Under the pieces are notes generated by a model that ran no database searches, was not told the DNA's origin, and worked only from the letters and a program-made list of their open reading frames with translations. A stretch of DNA of 64,000 bases from CAYRVX01 sp964427875 (lineage in GTDB: Bacteria > Planctomycetota > Phycisphaerae > SM23-33), in assembly GCA_964427875.1 (NCBI GenBank), contig CAYRVX010000001.1, forward strand, positions 62,001 through 126,000, given 5' to 3'. Shown in pieces: positions 8,449 through 17,600 of this stretch (positions are counted from its first letter, which is position 1; every line of letters begins with the position of its first letter). Both the position numbers and the translations under genes were made by a program.

Positions 8449-9399
8449 ATGCCCGGCGAGGAGATCAAACCCGTCTACGTCCTGTACGGAAGCGACGCCT
8501 TTCTCCTCGATGCCCACAGGAAGGAGATCGTCGATCGCATCGTCGGCGATGCCGACCCGCAGGTCTGCGTCTCGAGCTTCGACGCCTCGGCGGAGCTGGC
8601 CGACGTGCTCGACGAACTGCGTACGGTGCCCTTTCTCGCGCCGCGCCGGCTCGTGATCGTGGCGGACGCCGACGCCTTCGTCTCGGCACACAGGCATGCG
8701 CTGGAGAGATTCCTCCAGTCCCCGCCCTCCGCGGCGACGCTGATGCTTCTCCTCTCCCGGTTGGATGCCCGGACACGCCTGGCCAGGCTCGTCGCCAGGA
8801 TCGGCCAGGCGATCGACTGCTCCGTGCCGGAAAGGGGCAATCTCCCGCGATGGCTCGCCCGCGCCGCGGCGAGGCGCGACAAGCAGCTTGCCCCCGACGC
8901 CGCCGAGCTGCTGGCCGAGTGGGTCGGGCGCGACCTCGCGGCCCTCGACGGCGAAATGGAGAAGCTCTCCCTGTATGTCGGCGACCGCCCGACGATCTCG
9001 CTTCAGGACGTCTGCGCCGTGGTGACGGCCTCGGCCGGCCCGGCGGCGTTCGACCTGACCAACGCCATCACCGCGGGCGAGCCGGCCGCGGCACTGAAGG
9101 CCCTCGGCGGCATGCTCCGTAGCCGCGGCGACGAGTTCAAGACGCTCGGTATGATCGCCTGGCACCTGCGGAGGGCCATGCTCGCCAAGGAGCTGCTCGA
9201 GGCCGGCCGGCCCGCCCAGGAGGCGCTGCCGAGAATGCCTCCGCAGCCGAGGCGCGACTTCCTCGCCATGCTCAAGCGGCGGCCGCTGTCGGCATTCCAA
9301 CTCGACTGCCGCCGCCTCATCCGCGCGGACCTGGCCATGAAGTCCGGCACGCGCCCCGAGGCCGCGCTCCAGGAGCTCGTCGTGGCCCTCTGCTCGTAG
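8449..9399 (+). CDS. holA: DNA polymerase III subunit delta (HolA), 316 aa
   Basis: Clamp-loader subunit that opens the sliding clamp. The N-terminus KPVYVLYGSDAFLLDAHRKE is the typical HolA opening (xYxxxGxExxL), followed by FDASAELADVLDELRTVPFLAPRRLVIV (pattern F-x-x-x-R-L-V-x-V) and, after the central domain, WLARAAARRDKQLAPDAAELLAEWVGRDL and LEMEKL-type helices (here LDGEMEKLSLYVG). The C-terminal part has the collar-domain motif FKTLGMIAWHLRRAMLAKEL. The length is slightly below the usual 330-345. The start at 8449 begins directly with the family N-terminus; an in-frame ATG at 8332 would add 39 unrelated residues. Confidence 0.9.
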   Translation: MPGEEIKPVYVLYGSDAFLLDAHRKEIVDRIVGDADPQVCVSSFDASAELADVLDELRTVPFLAPRRLVIVADADAFVSAHRHALERFLQSPPSAATLMLLLSRLDARTRLARLVARIGQAIDCSVPERGNLPRWLARAAARRDKQLAPDAAELLAEWVGRDLAALDGEMEKLSLYVGDRPTISLQDVCAVVTASAGPAAFDLTNAITAGEPAAALKALGGMLRSRGDEFKTLGMIAWHLRRAMLAKELLEAGRPAQEALPRMPPQPRRDFLAMLKRRPLSAFQLDCRRLIRADLAMKSGTRPEAALQELVVALCS

Positions 9400-9654
9400 C
9401 GGCCGTCATCGCGTGGTTCCGTTGGGGGCGGCAGACCACAAGACTCGTGCTACACAGGACTTCCGCTCGATGAACTCCCCCTCGCTTCCCCCGCCGGCCG
9501 GATTCCGGCCGAGCAAAATCCCGGCATCACCGCCGTAAGACGCTGCAATAAAAGGATTTATAGACGATCTTGCGAAAAATGGCTTTGTTTCGTAAAAAGG
9601 CTTACGGCGTTTTCCCCCGCGTTCTTGCCTCCCGCCGCCCAGTCGCGCCGCCGG

Positions 9655-9703
9655 CCAAACTCGGAATAATCCGCGTTTGGGTTCGTTTCGCATTTGCTTT
9701 TTA
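9655..9703. repeat. Dispersed T-rich repeat, copy 1
   Basis: The stretch running from CCAAAC through GCGTTTGGGTTCGTTTCGCA into a T-rich tail is repeated, with roughly 80% identity over about 49 bp, at 62230-62278 (GCGTTTGGGTTTGTTTGGCA). Both copies are intergenic and stand out from the GC-rich surroundings. The alignment was made by eye. Confidence 0.55.
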
Positions 9704-9865
9704 ATCCGCCGCCCTTCTTTATCTTTATGGTCCCCCCGTAGCAGGCATATACATCTCGCGGGCCCTTTTGCACAACGAAAATCGGCAGATTGGAAAAAAA
9801 CTGCCGGGATGGCCCAATCCTGTTCGGCACTCGCATTGCGCTGCGAGCCCGATGGCTTGCGTGCT

Positions 9866-10650
9866 GTGTGATAGGCCACGGCTTTAGCCGTGGTTAAGAT
9901 CCGTAGCGGTGAAGTCTCAGGGCGTTTCAACGCCCTTGCCTTGACCGGGCTTCAGCCGTCTGGCCATGCTCTCGAACGCTCCGGAGGCCACCGGGGCCGC
10001 ACAGCGGCTCAAGCCCGGTCCGGCAAGCCCGCTGAAGCGGACTAATCTCCTGTTTTCCGGCATGGTTCAGATGCGGGTAACATTCCGCCGCCGCTTCGCC
10101 CGCAGCCCGCGGCGCCGCCCGGGGGAGGCCCAACTCGTGCTTCGCAGCGAAGTACTGCTTCGCAGAGTAGCAAGGGCCGGAAGGACCTGCCTGCCGGCAG
10201 GCAGGTCCTTTCGGCCCGCCGTGTGCGAGGACAAATCCGGGGAGCTTTCCTCTTCGCCCCGTATGGGGCGATACGTGGGTAGCCCAGGGCGACCGGAGGG
10301 AGCCCTGGGTACGCGTCACCCTTTGTGCGGAGCCTCGTATGGGGCGACCGTGAGGTACGGTCACCCCTGCCGGGGTTCCGCGAAATACACGCCCTGCAAA
10401 CCCAGGGCTTGCGGCAAACAGCGCCGCGGCGCCCTGGGCTACCAACGTCCGCTCCTCCGGAGCTAACAGATTACAGAAACAATCGTTACGGACCGCCGGG
10501 AAACATTCTCACACACGGCCCGCCGGGCCTCGTCTGTAGACTCGTGGGTTCCCGAGACTCGCAGGCGCTGTTACGTGGGAACTATCGTTTCTGAACCAGG
10601 CCTGTTTTCCAGACTCTTACCACCACGGCTGAAGCCGTGGCCTACTACAC
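9866..10650. repeat. 785-bp segment bounded by inverted REP-like sequences
   Basis: The left end (9866-9901) reads GTGTGATAGGCCACGGCTTT and continues AGCCGTGGTTAAGA. The right end (10615-10650) on the opposite strand reads GTGTAGTAGGCCACGGCTTC and continues AGCCGTGGTGGTAAGA. Each end is itself a hairpin (CCACGGCT/AGCCGTGG with a 2-base loop). REP-like CCACGGCT-type palindromes are often linked to IS200/IS605-like TnpA or RAYT transposases, but no transposase frame is present between the ends. It could be a non-autonomous element or two independent REP insertions. Confidence 0.55.
10181..10210. repeat. 30-bp perfect palindrome with the CCTGCCTGCCGGCAGGCAGG core
   Basis: AAGGACCTGCCTGCC is followed directly by its reverse complement, and GGCC-containing flanks extend the pairing with a small bulge to about 10174-10217. 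The 20-bp core is identical to the palindrome at 3757-3776. A perfect 15-bp cruciform arm with no loop is unusual in a chromosome. Confidence 0.8.
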
Positions 10651-10808
10651 GGCGAGAGGACAGGCCGGCGCCATGCATCCGTCACGAACGTTAATGCAAG
10701 GCGAGTGCCGAACAGGATTGGGGATGGCCTCAAACGCTGTCACCCACGAGCCGTCAGCGATCAACTTTCGGCCCTCAGCGGGGCCTCTCGCATCTTTGCC
10801 TCCGGCCG

Positions 10809-11690
10809 TTACAGCGGCAGCGGCAGGAGTCCTGACAGGGAAAGCACATCCAGAACGCCCTCGCCCGCTGGGAGCGTCTCGCCGCCGACCTCCAGGGCTC
10901 CCGTCTCGACGGGGACTGTGGCCACACCGGCCACGCCGGCCGGTACGGGCGTCACCACGTTCCCCGCCGGCCGCAGCGGCGCAGGGGCATCCGTCGTGTC
11001 CGTCGGGCCGGATGCGGAGCCCGTGGGGCTCTCACTGGACATGGCCGCAAGGCCGGCCGCCTCGGCCAGCGCATCATCGGTCACGAGCGGAGTTCCGGCC
11101 CCGCCGAGCTTGCCCGAGAGGACCGGGTCGGGGACGTCTCGCATGTTCGCCCCGCGGCGCGGCCAGGCGGCCGAGAGGTCGATGGCGTTGATCCGCCCGT
11201 CGCAGGTGACGTCGCTTCGCGTCTGGTTCACGGAGACGCCGTCGATCTGGGTCGTCCGCCGGGGCCAGATGTACGACAGGTCGATCGCGTTGACGCGAAG
11301 GTCGCCCGTGGCGTCGCCGACGAGTGCCGTGAATACCCGGTCGTTGTCGCCGGCCAGCGGGTTGCCCGTCACATCCGTGATCCCCTCTACCTGCACCAGG
11401 TATCTCGCCGCGTCGGGCAGGGCGGGGGTGAACTGGATGACCCCGACGGTGTGGTCGCCGGGCGCCGAGGCGGTAACGACGATGCCTGTGAGCTCGACGG
11501 AGATGCCGTCGGCGTCGTTGCCGGCCATTCGGACCGACGCGGCCGTGAAGCTCGCCGGATCGATCGCCTCGGAGAACTCGATCCGCAGCTCCGCGACGCC
11601 GGGGAGCCTCGGCTCGCTGAACGTCCCATCGTCGGCGATCTCCAGCAGAACCTCGCCCACGCCCTCCTGATGCTCGGCCGCGCTGTGCCA
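10809..11690 (-). repeat. C-terminal surface-protein module, copy 1
   Basis: The last ~290 codons (SbsA-like Ig domain, dockerin pair, Ala/Pro-rich linker and tail) are very similar at DNA level to 19738-20640 in the next gene, and the similarity continues about 20-25 bp past the stop codon (TTTGCCTCCGGCCGTTA shared). This suggests a copied 3' cassette rather than only protein-level selection. Confidence 0.75.
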
Positions 11691-14600
11691 GGCGTTCACC
11701 GACGGCGGCTGCACGTCGGTCAGCCAGGTGTCCGACGCATCGCCCGCCAGCGGGTTGCCATAGGCGTCCTGGATGCCGGAGCCGGCGGCCGTCAGCGTCA
11801 ACGTGTACGTCCCGCCGGCGGCCGTCAGGCCGCCCAGGCCGCCCAGCGTCCACGTGATGCCGTCGGGGCTCTCCAGGGGCTCGGCGCCGGTGAGCAGGTT
11901 GCCGCTGCCGTCACTCGTCAGGCTCAGGTCGTCGAGCCCGAAGCCGACGACGGGCTCGCCGAAGACGATATCGATCTCCTCGACGGGCGAGGTGCGCGGG
12001 TCGGGTGCGACGTCGACGACGTCGGCCGTCGGCGCCTGCGTGTCGCTGAACCAACTGTCGGCGGCCCCGTCGGCCAGCGGGTTGCCGGCGGCATCCTCGA
12101 TGCCGGAGCCGAACGCCATCAGGATCAGCGTATACTCCCCGCTGAGTGCGGTCAGGCCGCTGAGGTCGCCGAGGGTCCACGTGATGCCGTCCGTGGTCGT
12201 CAGCGGCTCGGCGCCCGTGAGGAGGTTCGCGCCCCAGTCTCGCATCAGCATCAGGTCGCCCACGTCCAGGCCGGCGGCCGGCTCGTTGAAGACGATCTCG
12301 ATCGCATCGACCGGCGCGTTCCGCGGGTCGGGGGCGACGTCGGCGACGTCCACAGTGGGCGCGTCGATGTCGATCACCCACGCGTCCGAGGCGCCGCGGA
12401 CCAGCGGGTTGAGCTCGGCGTCCTTGATCGCGGAGTTCTCCGCGACGAGCTTCAGCTCGTACGTCCCGGCGATGGGCTCGGGCTCGGAGAGCAGCACCTC
12501 CTCGAGCCGGATGCCGGCGACGGCGTAGCCCTTGGACCCGCTGGCCCAGCCGCCCGAATGCACGCTGGTGGGGATCGCCCCGGTGTACTGCCGCGAGACG
12601 ACGGCGAACTGGCCGTCGGCTCCCGGATCGATGTCGGTCCACCGGGCGACGTAGCCCTGGCTGGCCCCGCTGTTGTAGCCGGTCCAGATGGCCACCTGGT
12701 CGGGCCCCAGGCCGTCGGTCACCACCCCGATCCCGCTGCTGTGGGCCACCGCGTACGTCTCGGCGCCGACGAGCGTCACCAGCGTCCATCGGTCGGTGTA
12801 GCCGCTCCGGCCGCGAACGGCCGTGCCCGTGAATTCGTACGCCGCCCCGTCGCCCGCGTCGAGGCCGGAGAACGTGTACGTGTAATGGTCGTTCCCGCCG
12901 GCCTCCAGCTCGAGGCTCGAGCCCGAGCCGCTGCTGCCCGAGAGGTCCACGTATCCGTTGAAGACGCCGTAGGCGTCCGTGCCCGGGTAGGGATTGGCCT
13001 GGCTGCCGGCGTAGTTGACGCCGGAGGCAGTGATCGCCAGCGTCACGTCGGTGTTCAGCCCGGAGTCGATGTCCTTCAGCAGGCCGGAGGAGGGCCAACT
13101 GCCGTGGCCCGAGTACGCCGTCGTGTTGGCGTGCGTGCCGTCGCCGTACTTCGGCATGTGGTCGTTGAAGGCGGTGAAGCCAGGCACCGCCCCGCCCGTG
13201 CCGGTCAGCCCGTGGAGGCCGCCGAGCGTCCACGTGACGCCGTCGGAGGTCGTCAGCGGCTCGCCGCCGGTCAGCAGGTTCGCCCCCCCTTCGCGCGTGA
13301 GGGCCAGGTCGCCCACGTCGAAGCCGGTGACGGGCTGGTTGAAGACGATGTCGGCCTCGGCCACGGCACTGTTGCGCGGGTCGGGGCTGACGTCGGCGAT
13401 GTCGGCCGTCAAACGGCCCGCGGCGTCCAGCAGCGCGTTGATCTCATCGCCCGACAGCTCTCGCTCGTAGATGCGGACGTCGTCGATGAGCCCTTGCCAG
13501 CCGGCCCCCGCGCCGCCGGCGACCAGCCCCACCAGCACCTGCGTGGCGCCGTCGATGCCGCCGGCGACCGGGCCGCCGTCGTAGCTCAGCTCCTGGGCCA
13601 TGCCGTCGAGGTAGAGCGACATCGATGCGCCGGCGGTCCACGTCAGCGCGACGTGCTGCCAGTCGGCCAACTGCGTGCCGGCGGCACCCTCGATGGCGCC
13701 GCTGCCGGCGTCCGTGGCGAGGAAGGCGCTGAAGGTGCTCTCCTGGCCGTGGGCGGCCACGGCGCTGTGCTGAAGCCAGAGGCCCTGAGAGCCGCCCGGG
13801 GCGCCCGCGGTGAAGATGCCGTAGTCCGTCTCGGCGGCGTCGGCCTTGATCCACATCGCGAGAGTCAGCCCGCCCAGGCCGTTGATGTAGTCCTCGCCGT
13901 CGTCGTCCACGACCGCGTCGTCGCCGTCAAACCGCAGCGCCCCGTCGAGGCGGCCGTCGGGCGACCAGGTCGCGCCGAGGACCTCCCCGTCGCGCCCCCA
14001 GCCGCTGGAGTCGCCCGCGACGCCGCCCATCTGCTCGTCGAAGGTCCACCAGGCCAGCAGCCGGGAGTCCGGATCGCTGTACGTGAAGACCGTCTCGGCG
14101 GGCTGCTCGATGGGCACGTCGCCCTCGCCGGTCACGCCCGTGACGGTCAGCGTGTAGGTGGCGTTCTCGCCCAGCGGGTCGGCGAGCGTCAGCACGACCA
14201 CGCGGTGATCCACCTGCCGGGCGGCGCCGGCGACCGGGAACACCTGGCTCTGGTCGTCCACGATCGTGTAGTTTCCGGCCGTCTCGGCCGAGGTCTCCTC
14301 GACCGCCTTGCCGAAGGTGACCGTGACGGTCACGCCGTCGACGGTCTCCGCCGAGACGAGGCTCACCAGGGGCGAGGCGTCCACGGGATCGGACCGGGCG
14401 CTTTCCTGGCCGTCGGGATTGACGGCCGTGATCTCGTAGGTGTACGTCTGCGTCTCCACCAGGCCGCTGTCCCCGTAGCTCGGCGACGACGACGTGCCGG
14501 CCTCGCCGCCGTCGCGGTAGATGACGTAGTGGTCCACGCTGCTCTGGGGATCGACCGACGGCTGCCAGGAGAGGTCGATCCCGGTGCTGGAGACTCCCTG

Positions 14601-17600
14601 GGCATGGACGCCCGTCGGCACGGACGGCGGGGAGGTGTCGTAGAAGGTGTTCAGCGCCCCGGGCGTGCCGTCGGTGGTGCCCGAGACCCAGTTGAGCGCG
14701 TCGTTGCCGTAGCCGTCGGCGGGCCAGCGGCTCAGCGACGCGCCGGCGCCGTCCGGCTCCGGCGGCCAGGGCGACTCGTCGTCGTAGTTCACGTAGTCGC
14801 TTCTCACGCTGGGGATGTAGCCGCCGGCCTCGGGCGCGAGGGCCCGGTAGATCTTGACCTTCTCGCCGCCGTTGCGGAGCTTGCCGGTGTACTCCCCTGC
14901 CACGGTGATGCCGGCCGTGTTGTAGCGGGTGGCGAACGCCTCGGCGTTCCGGACGATCACGACGTATCCCCCGGCCGGAAGCTCCGTCACCGCGCCGCCG
15001 GTCGTGTGGAAGTCGCCCGAGGCGTTGTCCACCTCCACGGGCGGCGAGCCGGACTTGACGAACCGGACCGCGTCGGCGATCGTCCACTGGTCGGGGCTGT
15101 CCTGGCCGCCGCGGGTGAGCGTCACGCTCGCGGCCCCGGCGAAGGGGTAGGACCCCAGCGAGACCCAGCCTTCGGGATGGTCGTTGACGTTCTGATCGAC
15201 GTTGATCGCGGCCGTCCCGCCGTCGTACGAGACGGCGTATCGGGCGCTGGAGTCGAGCCTGCGCGGCGTCCCGTCGGGGTCGGGCTCGGTGAGGCCCCAC
15301 CTTGCGAAGACTTCGTACGTGCCGGCCGCGAGGACGGCCTCCCACCGGGCCGTCGCGCCCGCCTCCAGCGTCCGCAGCTCGTTGCCGTCGCCGTCGGCGT
15401 CGTACCAGCCGAAGCTGAAGCCGATCCCTTCGCCCACGTGGAAATCGGTCAGCGTCACCGCCGAGGCGGAATGGTTGTACAACTCGAGGAACTCGAAGTC
15501 CTCCGCAGTGTAGGGGCCCTGCTGGCCCGGATCGGCCGGGTGGTACATCACCTCGTTGATGACCAGCGGGGAGATGAGCGGGTCGTCGTTCGCCCCGCCC
15601 AGGGTCGCCGCGGCCAGGATGGTGAAGTCGGTCCCGCCGGCGCCCTTGACGATGAGCCCGACCGTCTTGCCGTTCGACGTGGCGCCGAAATCGACGTGCT
15701 CGCGGTACCCGCCCGGCTGGCCGTCGTCGTTGTCACAGAGGTACACGTCGTCGCCGTGCTCGTTCAGGGCGAAGGCCGCCCCGAAGTCCTCGTCCTCCGT
15801 CAGGACGAGGTACCCGCCGGCGGGGATAGTCGTCTCGGCGGGCGTGCCGTGGGGGACCTGATACTTCCCCAACTCGGCGGCGCTGTCGCTGAGGAACCAC
15901 CCGCCGACGTCGATGGCCTCGTCCGTGGTGTTGTGCAGCTCGATCCAGTCGTTGGGCGCCTCGTCGGAATGGGCGAGCACCTCGTTGACGATGATCGCCC
16001 CGGGCCTGAGCCCGTCATCGTGTGCGCCGGGGCTGCCGCCCGTCGACTCGCTGGGCCCCCAGCCGCTCTCCAGGCCCCACAGCTCCAGGGCGCCCGAAGG
16101 GTCGTCGATAGTCAGCGAATAGCCCTCGCCGTCGGTCACGGCGTACCAGTCGGAGTACTTGAAGTCGTGGATGATATCCCCCAGCGGCGTGCGGAGCCGG
16201 ATGCCCTCGCCGCGATTCTCGAGGGCCCCGGTGTACTCGCCGGCCACGTCGATGCCGCCGGCCGCGCCGTACCGCTCTGCGAAGGCGGCCGCGTCGGCCA
16301 CGACCACCACGTAGTGCCCCGACTCCAGGTCCATCGGGGGAAACGCAAAACGCACCCCGCTGGTGAGCTCGACCTTCCCCAACTGGATGGCCTCGGCGCC
16401 GATGTTCGTCAGCTCGACGTACTCGAACCGCTCGTTGTCGCTGAAGCCGGCGGCGATCTCCTCCGGCGTCGGCTCACCGGGGTTGTACATGATCTCGGTG
16501 ATGCGAAGCGAGGCCGAGACGTCGACGAGGAGCTCCGCCTCGCAGAGCGCGCTCCACTCGCCGCCGTCGAGCACGCGGGCCATCACGCGGGCGTTCTCGT
16601 TGAGCGTGATGGTTCCGCCGCCGTAGACGGTGGCCTCGGGGTCGACGGCCCCGCCGGGGAGACGCGGGTCCGTCCCGTCCAGCGTGTAGTAGACGTCTTC
16701 CCCGCCTCCGGGGTTGTCGAGGCTCAGCGCGTCGCCCGGCTCGTAGTACCCCCCGTGCTGGCGGGTGCCGTTGACGCGAAGCTCCGGGGCGGCGGTGTCG
16801 GGATAGAGGTTCCGCGCCCTCAGTTGAGCCAGGACCGTGTTTGTCCGCCCCGGGAAGTAGCTGTTCAGCAGCCAGTCCCGCTGGCCGGCCCAGTCGTTCC
16901 AGTCATACTGATACGCCGGATTCTGCGCGACGTACGTGTCTCCCCAGCGGGCCGCCTCGCCGACGACGGCTCGCTCGATCTCGTCCAGGATGTTCTGGTA
17001 CAGGGCCGTGGCGCCCTCGACGCTCAGCGGCCCGCCGTTGAAGAAGTGCTCGTGCACGCGGTCGGCGAACAGCATGCGGTACTCGGCGTTGGCCGCAAGG
17101 TCCTGGTGCAGGGTCGTCGGCCCCCCGTTGTCCCTGCCGGTCACGTTCTGCGTGGCGCTCTCCAGGACGTGCTCGGCGTCCCACTGGTGGAAGCGCCACC
17201 GCCCGGCCGGATCGACGACGTTCCGCGAGGCGTACCAGTTCTGATGCGACCAGTCGGTGTTGCCGGCGTAGAAGTTCGTCAGGATGTAGTCGGCGAGGTC
17301 CGGCACGTCCAGGTATTCCTGGATCTGGGCGTACTTCTCGGGCGTCGAGAGCCCGCTGGCGGCCAGGCTCATCATCGCCTTGAAGTCGACGTTGGAGCCG
17401 TTCATGACGTGGCCGCTGTTGTGCTTGATGACGTCGTAGTCGTCCTCGCTGCCGCCCTGGTAGAACACGTTGAAGTGCTCGTCCGGGCGCTCGTGGATGC
17501 AGTACATGCCCCAGTACAGGCCGTTGAGGTACAGGTGCACGTACTTGCCCCGCGGGGCATACCCGCCGACGGCCGTCTGAAGGTCCGACAGGTACTGGTC

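Larger units (their letters stand above)
9400..10808. other. Non-coding, palindrome-rich intergenic region (1.4 kb)
   Basis: No frame here has a plausible start, composition or family motif. The region is AT-richer at 9540-9800 and then packed with inverted repeats: the REP-like ends at 9866 and 10615, GGGCGTTTCAACGCCC near 9921, the 30-bp palindrome at 10181, a GTAGCCCAGGGC/AGCCCTGGGTAC hairpin at 10279-10311, and CCCAGGGC/GCCCTGGG arms around 10401-10439. It separates holA from the 3' end of the first giant surface-protein gene, which is convergent to it. Confidence 0.7.

Noticed and set aside
9927..10445. 172-codon minus-strand frame inside the REP-bounded segment
   Set aside because: It reads through several palindromes, lacks any transposase motif and has no ribosome site.
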